DNA from: JBQTKD01 sp052389435
GTDB taxonomy: Bacteria; Actinomycetota; Actinomycetes; Sporichthyales; Sporichthyaceae
Reading direction: 5' to 3'
Assembly (NCBI GenBank): GCA_052389435.1
Contig: JBQTIB010000004.1
Span: 1-64,000 of the forward strand
Length of the DNA stretch: 64,000 nt
Translations under genes and position numbers: made by a program
Notes under the pieces: generated by a model
Told to the model about the DNA's origin: nothing
Databases searched by the model: none
What the model saw: only the letters and a program-made list of their open reading frames with translations
Shown here: in pieces, positions 7,963 to 15,455 of the stretch
Numbering within the stretch: position 1 is the first letter of the stretch
Layout: every line of letters begins with the position of its first letter

Positions 7963-9152
7963 GCGCCGCTCAGTCCCCGAGCCTGCAGTTCGGCGCGGTA
8001 GGCGGCGACGTTGCGCGCGGTTTCGGCGATCGAGTCGCCGCCGAACTTCTCCAGCACGGCGTCGGCCAACACGAGCGCGACCATGGCCTCGGCTACCACC
8101 GCGGCGGCGGGCACGGCGCACGCGTCGGAGCGCTGGGCGATGGCCTTGGCCGGCTGCAGCGTCGCGACGTCCAGGGTCTCGAGGGCGCGCGGGACGGTGG
8201 AGATCGGCTTCATCGCGGCGCGCACCCGGAGGGCCTCGCCGGTGCTCATGCCACCCTCGGTGCCGCCGGAGCGGCCGGAGCGGCGCCGGGGACCGTCGGC
8301 GTGGGCTTCGATCTCGTCGTGGGCGGCCGAGCCGCGTACCTCCGCCAGACCGAAGCCGTCGCCGACCTCGACGCCCTTGATCGCCTGGATGCCCATGAGC
8401 GCACCGGCGAGGCGGGCGTCGAGGCGTCGGTCCCAGTGCACGTGACTGCCCAGGCCCGGCGGCAGGCCGTGCACGACGACCTCCACGACCCCGCCGAGGG
8501 TGTCGCCGGCGTCCTTGGCGGCGTCGACCTCGGCCACCATGGCCGCCGCGGCGTCCGGGTCGAAGCAGCGGACCGGGTCCGCGTCGACCCGCTCGCCGTC
8601 GTCGGGCCCCGGGATCGCGCCGTACGGCGCGGCGGCGGTGCCGATGCGGACGACGTGGCTGAGTACGACGGCGCCCACGCTCTGCGCGAGGAAGGCCTTG
8701 GCGACCGCGCCGAGCGCCACGCGGGCGGCGGTCTCGCGGGCACTGGCCCGCTCGAGCACGGGACGGGCGTCGTCGAAGCCGTACTTCTGGATGCCGGCCA
8801 GATCCGCATGCCCGGGCCGCGGCCGGGTGAGCGGGGCGTTGCGTGCGACTCCGGCAAGTTCGGCGGCGTCGATGGGGTCGGCGGACATCACCTTGTCCCA
8901 CTTCGGCCATTCGCTGTTGCCGATCACGATCGCGACCGGGCCGCCCTGGGTTTCCCCGTGCCGGACGCCGCCCACGATCGTGACCTCGTCCTGCTCGAAC
9001 TTCATCCGGGCGCCGCGGCCGTGGCCGAGGCGGCGGCGGGCGAGCTCCCCCGCGATCTCCTTGGTGGACGTGCGAACCCCGGCGGGCAGACCCTCCAGGG
9101 TCGCCACCAACGCGGGGCCGTGGGACTCACCGGCGGTCAGCCAACGCAACAT
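7959..9152 (-). CDS. aroC: Chorismate synthase
   Basis: 397 residues; FMN-dependent conversion of EPSP to chorismate, the last shared step of aromatic biosynthesis. The three family signatures are present: GESHG near the start, the GRGAR/MKFEQDEVTIVGG region with HGETQGGP, and the C-terminal block GGTEGGMSTGEALRVRAAMKP followed by RSDACAVPAA. First gene of aroC-aroK-aroB-aroQ, so its promoter should lie in 9153-9388. EPSP synthase (aroA) is not in the window. Confidence 0.96.
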   Translation of the reverse strand: MLRWLTAGESHGPALVATLEGLPAGVRTSTKEIAGELARRRLGHGRGARMKFEQDEVTIVGGVRHGETQGGPVAIVIGNSEWPKWDKVMSADPIDAAELAGVARNAPLTRPRPGHADLAGIQKYGFDDARPVLERASARETAARVALGAVAKAFLAQSVGAVVLSHVVRIGTAAAPYGAIPGPDDGERVDADPVRCFDPDAAAAMVAEVDAAKDAGDTLGGVVEVVVHGLPPGLGSHVHWDRRLDARLAGALMGIQAIKGVEVGDGFGLAEVRGSAAHDEIEAHADGPRRRSGRSGGTEGGMSTGEALRVRAAMKPISTVPRALETLDVATLQPAKAIAQRSDACAVPAAAVVAEAMVALVLADAVLEKFGGDSIAETARNVAAYRAELQARGLSGA

Positions 9153-9388
9153 GGCGACATTCTCCCACGTCGGAGCCTGTCCGAAGGCTGCCCGGGAGCC
9201 CCCGGGTGGCCCGCGTCACTCCAGGCGGGGGGCGGGCCAAATACGCATAGGGGACTTCTCGATCCTCCGCGCTGAGAGACACCTGTGTGATAACGACCTG
9301 ATGGTCCGTTCGATACCCGGACCCGACGCTCCGTCCCCATACTTCTGAGTAGGAGCGCATAGCAAAAGTCACGGGGACGGAGGGACAA
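9153..9388. promoter_or_regulatory. Divergent intergenic region between aroC and the L,D-transpeptidase pair
   Basis: 236 bases that must hold promoters for both directions. CCCGGGAGCCCCCGGG near 9190-9205 can form a short hairpin in the aroC leader. On the right, GGAGGGACAA is a good ribosome binding site immediately before the first transpeptidase ATG. I see no convincing -35/-10 pair and no recognisable riboswitch. Confidence 0.4.
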
Positions 9389-10576
9389 ATGACCGGTCGA
9401 CACGCCGGGCGCCTTGGCCGACGCTTCGCGACGGCCGCAGCGGTGCTGCTGGTGCTCGCGGCGTGCGGTCAGTCGACTCCCGCCCTGCCCAACCCCGACG
9501 GCGACCGGCCGACCTCGCAGGCCCGGATCGCGATCACCCCCGCCGCGGGCAGCGGGGACGTCGCCCCGGACGCCCGCGTCACCGTGACGAGTTCCGGCGG
9601 CCTGCTGCGCAGCGTCGACGTCGTCGACGCCTCGGGCAACTACATCGGCGGGGACTATTCGATGGACCGGTCCTCCTGGACCTCCACCTACCCCATGCGC
9701 ACCGCGACGGCCTACACGGTCCAGGCCGCCGCCGCCGATCCCGCTGGGCTCGTCGCAACCGAGGCGGCCCAGTTCGCCACGCGGACGATCCCCGACGACC
9801 AGCGCGTCAGCATTCGCAAGGTCAGTCCCGCGGACGGAGCGACCGCCGGCGTCGCGCACCCCTTGATCGTCGAGTTCAGTCGATCGGTGCTCAACCGCGC
9901 CGAGGTCACCAAGGCGCTGCGGGTCGAGACCTTCCCGCGCGTCGAGGGCGGCTGGTACTGGATCGACGCCGCCACCGTGGACTGGCGCCCGAAGAACCTC
10001 TGGCCCGCCGGCACCCAGGTGTCGCTGCACGCGGACCTGCGCAGCATCGACGCCGGGAAGGGCCGCTACGGGTCGGGGGTCTGGACCTCCTCGTTCACCG
10101 TCGGCCGCTCGCAGGTGCTGAACGTCGACGTGACGACCCACCGGATGACCGTCGTGCGCGACGGCAAGGTGATCAACAGTTTCCCCGTCTCCACGGGCAA
10201 GCCCGGCTGGGAGACGCGCAACGGCACCAAGATGATCATGGAGATGGTCCGCGGCAAGACCTGGACCAACGAGGAGATCGACGCCCCCGAGGAGTACACC
10301 GAGTACTCCGAGTACGCGATGCGCGTGACGAACTCGGGCGAGTTCGTCCACGACGCCTCGTGGAACAGGCGCATCGGCGAGGGCAACGCCTCCCACGGCT
10401 GCATGGGCCTGAACCCGGGCGACATGGCCTGGCTCTTCGACAACTCGATCGTCGGCGACGCGGTGGTGGTGACCGGATCCCCGGCCCTGCACACCGATCT
10501 GTGGAACCGCGTCCAGGACTGGAACGTCTCCTGGGACCGCTGGCTCACCGGCAACTACGACCTCTCGGACCAGTGA
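9389..10576 (+). CDS. L,D-transpeptidase lipoprotein (YkuD), copy 1
   Basis: 395 residues; makes 3-3 meso-DAP cross-links in peptidoglycan outside the membrane. A lipoprotein signal ends in VLAAC (Cys about 26). Two Ig-like domains follow (about 45-130 and 135-245), then a YkuD catalytic domain with the LdtMt2-type insertion (NGTKMIMEMVRGKTWTNEE). Catalytic His lies in FVHDASWN and nucleophile Cys338 in NASHGCMGLN. A Trp-rich C-terminal cap (QDWNVSWDRWLTGNYD) is typical of actinobacterial enzymes. Its stop overlaps the ATG of a second copy by one base. Confidence 0.93.
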   Translation: MTGRHAGRLGRRFATAAAVLLVLAACGQSTPALPNPDGDRPTSQARIAITPAAGSGDVAPDARVTVTSSGGLLRSVDVVDASGNYIGGDYSMDRSSWTSTYPMRTATAYTVQAAAADPAGLVATEAAQFATRTIPDDQRVSIRKVSPADGATAGVAHPLIVEFSRSVLNRAEVTKALRVETFPRVEGGWYWIDAATVDWRPKNLWPAGTQVSLHADLRSIDAGKGRYGSGVWTSSFTVGRSQVLNVDVTTHRMTVVRDGKVINSFPVSTGKPGWETRNGTKMIMEMVRGKTWTNEEIDAPEEYTEYSEYAMRVTNSGEFVHDASWNRRIGEGNASHGCMGLNPGDMAWLFDNSIVGDAVVVTGSPALHTDLWNRVQDWNVSWDRWLTGNYDLSDQ

Positions 10577-11745
10577 TGCTTCGAAGGACGACCGCCGTGT
10601 GCGCGGCGGCGATGCTGCTCGCCGGTTGCGCGGGGGCCCAGGCCGCCGCCCCGCCCGCAGACCTCCCCGCCGCGCCGATCGCGGAACCCGCCGCCGTGCG
10701 GATCAGCCCGTCCGACGGCGCCGCCAACGTCGCCCTCGACGGCAGGGTGACGGTCGCCGCGGACCGCGGGACGCTGCGCACCGTGGATCTGGTCGACTCG
10801 AGCGGGAAGTACCTCGCGGGCGAGTTCAACGCCGAGCGCACCTCGTGGACCTCCTCCTCGAGCCTGGTGCCTGGACGGTCCTACTCGGTCGCCGCCGCCG
10901 CCCTCGGCGCGGACGGCCTGCTCGCCTCGGCCGCGTCCGCGTTCCAGACCAAGACCCTGCCGACCTCCCAGCACCTACGGGCCTCGATGGCCGCGCCGGC
11001 CGCGGGCTCGACCGTCGGCGTCGCCTATCCGCTCGTGGTCACCTTCAACCGGCCGGTCGCGAACCGACGCACCGTCACTGCGGCGTTGGACGTGCAGACT
11101 TCGCCGCACGTCGAGGGCGCCTGGTACTGGATCGACGCCCGCACGGTGGACTACCGCCCGAAGTCCTTCTGGCCCGCCGGCACGAAGGTGACGCTCAACT
11201 CGAACCTCGACGGCGTCTACGCGGGCAACGGCCTGTGGGGCGTCGCGGACACCACCTCGGGCTTCGAGGTCGGCCGCCGCCAGGTGATCGAGGTCGACGT
11301 GAAGAAGCGCGAGATGACGGTGACGCGGGACGGCAAGAAGCTCAAGACCTTCCCCGTCTCCACCGGCAAGGCGGGCTGGGAGACGCGCAACGGCACCAAG
11401 GTGATCATGGACAAGGTCACCGACAAGACCTGGACCAACGAGGAGATCGACGCCCCCGAGGAGTACACCCTGGAATCGGACTACGCGATGCGCCTGACGA
11501 ACTCCGGGGAGTTCATCCACGACGCCACCTGGAACACCGGCATCGGGGACGCGAACACCAGCCACGGGTGCGTCGGCATGAACCTGGACGACATGAAGTG
11601 GCTCTACAACAACACCATGATCGGCGACGCCGTAGTCACCACCGGCTCCCCCCGCCCCTTCACCACGATCTGGAACCGCTACCAGGACTGGAACGTGACC
11701 TGGGCCCACTGGCTGACGGGCAACTACGACCTCACCGACGGGTGA
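10576..11745 (+). CDS. L,D-transpeptidase lipoprotein (YkuD), copy 2
   Basis: 389 residues with the same layout as its upstream neighbour: lipobox LLAGC (Cys18), two Ig-like domains, YkuD domain with NGTKVIMDKVTDKTWTNEE, nucleophile Cys332 in NTSHGCVGMN and the WLTGNYD cap. The two copies share long identical stretches in the catalytic half and differ most in the Ig-like domains, so this is a tandem duplication with the surface-reaching part diverging. Start is the ATG of a TGATG overlap; a GTG three bases earlier is also in frame. A small TGACG-TAG-CGTCA hairpin (11767-11779) follows the stop. Confidence 0.92.
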   Translation: MLRRTTAVCAAAMLLAGCAGAQAAAPPADLPAAPIAEPAAVRISPSDGAANVALDGRVTVAADRGTLRTVDLVDSSGKYLAGEFNAERTSWTSSSSLVPGRSYSVAAAALGADGLLASAASAFQTKTLPTSQHLRASMAAPAAGSTVGVAYPLVVTFNRPVANRRTVTAALDVQTSPHVEGAWYWIDARTVDYRPKSFWPAGTKVTLNSNLDGVYAGNGLWGVADTTSGFEVGRRQVIEVDVKKREMTVTRDGKKLKTFPVSTGKAGWETRNGTKVIMDKVTDKTWTNEEIDAPEEYTLESDYAMRLTNSGEFIHDATWNTGIGDANTSHGCVGMNLDDMKWLYNNTMIGDAVVTTGSPRPFTTIWNRYQDWNVTWAHWLTGNYDLTDG

Positions 11746-11793
11746 ACCTCGGTACGGCCATTCGAGTGACGTAGCGTCATTTCGGCAAATCCG

Positions 11794-11853
11794 CCGATAG
11801 TGCAGTTGGGGTACGCCAAACGGCTCCAGCGCGTACCTCAACTGCGCTATCGG
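11794..11853. repeat. Palindromic element, copy 1 (REP-like)
   Basis: A 60-base inverted repeat: 23-base arms at 11794-11816 and 11831-11853 (CCGATAGTGCAGTTGGGGTA / TACCTCAACTGCGCTATCGG) match at 21 of 23 positions, both differences leaving G-U pairs in RNA. The 14-base loop begins CAAACGGCTCC. A related element lies at 12889-12948 with the same loop start. The flank 11854-11867 is the reverse complement of the left flank of copy 2, apart from one base. Confidence 0.8.
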
Positions 11854-11891
11854 GAGTGTTCCGGTACACGCCGCGAGTGGGGCACCGAAAG

Positions 11892-11926
11892 TTGTCCACA
11901 CCCCGCGGGTGGGCGAGTTGTCCACA
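11892..11926. promoter_or_regulatory. Two DnaA-box-like sites TTGTCCACA
   Basis: TTGTCCACA occurs at 11892-11900 and again at 11918-11926, same strand, 26 bases apart, with the palindrome CCCGCGGG between. This 9-mer matches the actinobacterial DnaA box consensus. The sites lie upstream of the nuclease-like gene. Binding is not shown, and two sites are too few for an origin. Confidence 0.35.
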
Positions 11927-11977
11927 GATTTCGAGTTGACCCTTGGCGTGCGGGTTCCCGCCGACGACGGTCACGCC

Positions 11978-12856
11978 ATGCCTGATCACTCGCCTCTCCC
12001 GCCGGACGGACCCTTTCGTCGAAAGCTCGCTCTCGACGCGGGTCTGAGCCGCCGTCACCTCGACAGCATCGCCTACACCCCCTTCGCGCGCGGAGTCCTG
12101 CTGCCGATCGACCGGCCGATGGACATCGGCGCCCGCTGCCGAGCGGCCCGTCTGCTCGTGCCCGACCGCAGCGTCTTCAGCCACAACACGGCCGCCGAGC
12201 TCTACGCAGTGCCCGCGCCGCGAGACACCCAGATTCACGTGAGCCTGATCTCCGAGATCGAACCGAGGATCGCCGGCATCTCCGCCCACCGGGTCCTGGA
12301 GCTGCCGGCACCGAACTGGGTCCAGGGCTTCCCCGTGACCTCGCCCGGCCGAACCTTCGTCGACCTGGCCGGCCGGCTGGACCTGCCCAATCTGGTGGCG
12401 GTCGGCGATGCGCTGTCCAGGTTGAGCGGATCGACCGACGACATCCGCACCGCGATCAACGCCGGCTCCAAACGTCGAGGCATCCGCCTGGCCCGGGAGG
12501 CCTTCGCCTACCTCGATCCGCGCGCTGCCTCGGCTCCGGAAAGCCACCTGCGGCTGCTGCTCACCCGAGCCGGCTTCCCGCCCGATCTGGTGAACGAGCC
12601 GATCGCCGACGAGGACGGGCGTTGGATCGCCGAGCCCGACATCGGCTACTGGGTGGAACTCGCCCTGGAGTACGAGGGACGCCACCACCAGCTCGACCCC
12701 AGGCAGTGGGAGGCCGACATCGAACGCGACGCCAGGTACCAGGCCGCGAACTGGCACGTGATCAAGGTGACCGCCGCGATGCTCTACCAACGCCCCCAAC
12801 AGCTGGTCGCCCAGGTCGCGAAGGTCCTGCAAAACCGCAAGTGGCGTCCAGCCTGA
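11978..12856 (+). CDS. DUF559/AbiEi-like protein with PD-(D/E)XK-type C-terminal domain
   Basis: 292 residues, soluble. The N-terminal two thirds resemble the 'type IV toxin-antitoxin AbiEi antitoxin' class common in actinobacteria: a start helix region (RRHLDSIAYTPFARGVLLP), then FSHNTAAELYAVPAP and TSPGRTFVDLAGRLD. The C-terminal 100 residues read as a Vsr/DUF559-type nuclease fold: AEPDIGYWVELALEYEGRHHQ supplies a possible Asp and Glu of the PD-(D/E)XK site, followed by DIERDARYQAANWHVIKVTA. No AbiEii toxin partner is adjacent. The gene stands alone between two copies of a palindromic element, and its ATG lacks a strong ribosome binding site. Biological role unknown. Confidence 0.72.
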   Translation: MPDHSPLPPDGPFRRKLALDAGLSRRHLDSIAYTPFARGVLLPIDRPMDIGARCRAARLLVPDRSVFSHNTAAELYAVPAPRDTQIHVSLISEIEPRIAGISAHRVLELPAPNWVQGFPVTSPGRTFVDLAGRLDLPNLVAVGDALSRLSGSTDDIRTAINAGSKRRGIRLAREAFAYLDPRAASAPESHLRLLLTRAGFPPDLVNEPIADEDGRWIAEPDIGYWVELALEYEGRHHQLDPRQWEADIERDARYQAANWHVIKVTAAMLYQRPQQLVAQVAKVLQNRKWRPA

Positions 12857-12888
12857 GCCGCGTGGAAACAGCCAGTACCCGAACACTC

Positions 12889-12948
12889 CCGATAGTGCAG
12901 TTCAGGCTCGCCAAACGGCTCCCTCGCGTACCCGAACTGCACTATCGG
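12889..12948. repeat. Palindromic element, copy 2 (REP-like)
   Basis: 23-base arms at 12889-12911 and 12926-12948 match at 20 of 23 positions, with a 14-base loop that again starts CAAACGGCTCC. The outer 14 bases of the arm (CCGATAGTGCAGTT) are the same as in copy 1. Lies between the convergent nuclease-like and TetR genes, so it could also act as a transcription terminator. Confidence 0.78.
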
Positions 12949-13631
12949 CGCAGTTGCGGTCCAGTTTCGGGGGTGGGGGGTGGGGGGTGAAGGGGTGGGG
13001 GTGCGAGGCCACGGACGAGCATGTGGAGCATGCGCTCGTAGGTGGCTTCGGGGTTCTCTACGACCGCGACGCCGCGCACCTCGAGCGAGATGGCGCCGTG
13101 GGTGGCGTTGAGCAGCATCTGCGCGGTGTCGAAGGCGTCGCCCGGCGCGAACGCGCCGGCGGCCATTGCGAATTCGACGTGGCCGACCAGGACGTTGAAG
13201 GTCGTCATGGCGTGTTCCAGGACCTGCTCGGACGCGAACGAACGGGCCGTCAGAAACATCGCCTCGTAGTACTCGCGGTTGGCCAGCGCCCAGCGGCGGT
13301 AGGCGCGGCCGCTGGCGACCAGGCGCGTGACCGGGTCCAGGTCGCCGCGCACCGCGGTGGCCTCGGCGAGGTCGTCCCAGCCGCGGATGAGCAGGGCGTC
13401 GACGAGTCCGTCCATGCCGCCGAACCGGTTGTAGATCCCCATGCGGGCCACGCCGGCCTCGGCCGCGACCACCCGGGCGGACAGGCCGCCGAGTCCCTCC
13501 CGGCGCAGCATCGCGTCGGCGGCGTTCAGCAGTGCCGTTTCGACGTCCAGGCTCGGGGTTCGGGTGGCCACCCGGCCATCCTGCCTCGCGGCACGCGCGG
13601 GGGCGGGTAGCGCAACGACGGGTTGCCTCAT
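12942..13631 (-). CDS. TetR-family transcriptional repressor
   Basis: 229 residues. The N-terminal helix-turn-helix spans about residues 28-75 (ALLNAADAMLRREGLGGLSARVVAAEAGVARMGIYNRFGGMDGLVDAL), and the all-helical C-terminal domain binds a ligand. It is divergent from an EmrB/QacA-type efflux gene 50 bases away, the usual arrangement for a local repressor of a drug pump. Operators at 13633-13668 sit between the two starts. The ATG at 13631 is used; a GTG at residue 21 (VATRTPS) would also give a complete domain. The proline-rich C-terminus runs into the palindromic element. Confidence 0.9.
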   Translation of the reverse strand: MRQPVVALPAPARAARQDGRVATRTPSLDVETALLNAADAMLRREGLGGLSARVVAAEAGVARMGIYNRFGGMDGLVDALLIRGWDDLAEATAVRGDLDPVTRLVASGRAYRRWALANREYYEAMFLTARSFASEQVLEHAMTTFNVLVGHVEFAMAAGAFAPGDAFDTAQMLLNATHGAISLEVRGVAVVENPEATYERMLHMLVRGLAPPPLHPPPPTPETGPQLRR

Positions 13632-13632
13632 G

Positions 13633-13668
13633 TAGACCAGTGTGCCACTCTTCTGGACCAGTGGTCCA
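13633..13668. promoter_or_regulatory. TetR operator pair in the divergent TetR/MFS promoter
   Basis: TGGACCAGTGGTCCA at 13654-13668 is a perfect 7-base inverted repeat around one G. Seventeen to twenty bases to the left, TAGACCAGTGTGCCA (13633-13647) is a degraded copy on the same phase. Both lie between the divergent starts, where the repressor would block efflux transcription and its own. AGGAGG for the MFS gene follows at 13670-13675. Confidence 0.65.
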
Positions 13669-13681
13669 TAGGAGGCGCGAG

Positions 13682-15322
13682 ATGCACGTCGGAGTTCGGG
13701 ACAGCGGTGCCCGGGAGGGGCATCCGCGCCGCTGGGCGATCCTCGCCGTCGTCTGCCTGAGCGTGCTGATCGCGCTGATGGACGTGACGATCGTGAACGT
13801 CGCGCTGCCCACGCTCAGCACGGAACTCGACGCCTCGACGAGTCAACTGCAGTGGGTGGTCGACGCCTACACCCTGGTGTTCGCCGGACTCCTGCTGATG
13901 TTCGGCTACCTCGCCGATCGCCTCGGCCGCCGCCGGGTGCTGCAGTGGGGCCTCGCGCTGTTCGCGGTCACCGGTCTGATCGCGGCCTTCGCCCCGACGA
14001 TCGGCGCGCTGATCGCCTCCCGGGGCGCCATGGGCATCGCCGCGGCGATGATCTACCCGGCCACGCTCGCGATCATCACCACCACGTTCGTCGACGTGCG
14101 CGAGCGCGCCATGGCCGTCGGGATCTGGGCGGGCACGACGGGCGTCGCGGTGGCCCTCGGCCCGGTGATCGGCGGTCTGCTCCTCGAGCACTTCGCGTGG
14201 GGCTCGGTGTTTCTGATCAACATTCCCCTGGCCGCGCTCGCCATGGCGCTCAACGTCGTCGTGGTCCCCGAGTCGCGCGACCCACGGCCCGGACGCCTCG
14301 ACGTTCCCGGCGTGATCGGTTCGGTCGCCGCGATCGGCATGCTGGTGTGGGCGATCATCGAGGCGCCGCACCGCGGCTGGCTCTCCCCCACCACCCTGGC
14401 CGACCTCACCGCCGCGGCCGTCCTGATCGGCGCCTTCGTGCTGTGGGAGGCCACCCGTCCCGAGCCGCTGCTGGACGTGAAGCTCTTCGCCAACGCCCGC
14501 TTCTCCGCCGCAGCGGCCGCGATCTCCCTGGCCTTCTTCGGCCTGTTCGGGTTCATCTTCATGGTCACCCAGTACTTCCAGGCCGTGCAGTCCTGGAGTC
14601 CGTTCCAGGCCGGCCTGCGCACGCTGCCGTTCGCGATCGTCACCGCGCTGATGTCGCCGGTGGCGATTCTGCTGATGCGATGGGTCGGCACGACCAAGGT
14701 CGTCGTGGTGGGACTGTGGCTGATGGCCGCCGGGTTCGGGCTGGCCGCCACCGCCGACGCCGACAGCCCCTACTGGGGCGTCATCGTCACCTCGATGTGT
14801 CTGATGGCCGCTGGACTCGCCTTCGTCAGCGGCCCGGCCACCGAGGCCATCATGGGCGCGCTCCCCGAGGCGAAGGTCGGCGCCGGTTCGGCGGTCAACG
14901 ACACCACCCGCGAGGTCGGCGGCACCCTCGGCGTGGCGATCGTCGGGTCCGTCATGGCCTCGGTCTACGCCCCGAACGTCGCCGACCGCCTCGCCGACCG
15001 CGGCGTCCCGGCTCCGCTGCGGGAACAGGCCTCCGAGTCGGTGATCGGTGCGCTGCAGATCGCCGCCGCCTCGGGCGAGGAGGCCGGCCCTCTCGCAACG
15101 GCGGTGCGCCTGGCGTTCATGGACGGCTTCCGTGCAGGTGCCCTGGTCTCGGGCTTCGTGTGCCTGCTCGGCGCGATCGCGGCGCTGCGCTTCCTCCCCG
15201 CCCACGCCAAGCCGACCAGCGTCCTGTTCGGCGTCGCCGACACGCCCACTCCGCCCGAGGACAAGCACCCCACACCGTCGCCAACCCCACCCGTCGACGA
15301 CCGCAGGCCGGTCTACTTCTGA
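13682..15322 (+). CDS. MFS drug-efflux transporter, EmrB/QacA (DHA2, 14-TM) family
   Basis: 546 residues with about 14 hydrophobic segments; a proton-driven exporter of lipophilic cations or drugs. Motifs: ALMDVTIVNVALPTL in TM1 (motif D1), FGYLADRLGRRRVL (motif A), ASRGAMGIAAAMIYPA (motif B) and GVAVALGPVIGGLL (antiporter motif C). The C-terminal 30 residues are proline/threonine-rich and cytosolic. The ATG has AGGAGG ahead of it. A CTGACG-CTT-CGTCAG hairpin overlaps the stop (15319-15333). Likely controlled by the adjacent TetR repressor; the substrate cannot be read from the sequence. Confidence 0.93.
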   Translation: MHVGVRDSGAREGHPRRWAILAVVCLSVLIALMDVTIVNVALPTLSTELDASTSQLQWVVDAYTLVFAGLLLMFGYLADRLGRRRVLQWGLALFAVTGLIAAFAPTIGALIASRGAMGIAAAMIYPATLAIITTTFVDVRERAMAVGIWAGTTGVAVALGPVIGGLLLEHFAWGSVFLINIPLAALAMALNVVVVPESRDPRPGRLDVPGVIGSVAAIGMLVWAIIEAPHRGWLSPTTLADLTAAAVLIGAFVLWEATRPEPLLDVKLFANARFSAAAAAISLAFFGLFGFIFMVTQYFQAVQSWSPFQAGLRTLPFAIVTALMSPVAILLMRWVGTTKVVVVGLWLMAAGFGLAATADADSPYWGVIVTSMCLMAAGLAFVSGPATEAIMGALPEAKVGAGSAVNDTTREVGGTLGVAIVGSVMASVYAPNVADRLADRGVPAPLREQASESVIGALQIAAASGEEAGPLATAVRLAFMDGFRAGALVSGFVCLLGAIAALRFLPAHAKPTSVLFGVADTPTPPEDKHPTPSPTPPVDDRRPVYF

Positions 15323-15402
15323 CGCTTCGTCAGCGGCCCTGCGTGCAGGAAACAAACCGGTAGCGCGGCAGAACACGGGGAACCGACTTGGAGGCGTGCG
15401 CT

Positions 15403-15415
15403 ACTGCGCTATCGG
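15403..15415. repeat. Half-copy of the 11794/12889 palindromic element
   Basis: ACTGCGCTATCGG is identical to 13 bases of the right arm of the element at 11794-11853; no left arm is nearby. It lies in the 133-base gap between the convergent MFS and Hsp70-like genes, where I see nothing else. Confidence 0.4.
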
Positions 15416-15455
15416 CCGAGAAGTTGCACGTGTCCTGGGTGCGGGGAGGTCGGCG

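Noticed and set aside
11892..11926. Replication origin
   Set aside because: Only two DnaA-like boxes, and no dnaA, dnaN, parAB or AT-rich unwinding region nearby.
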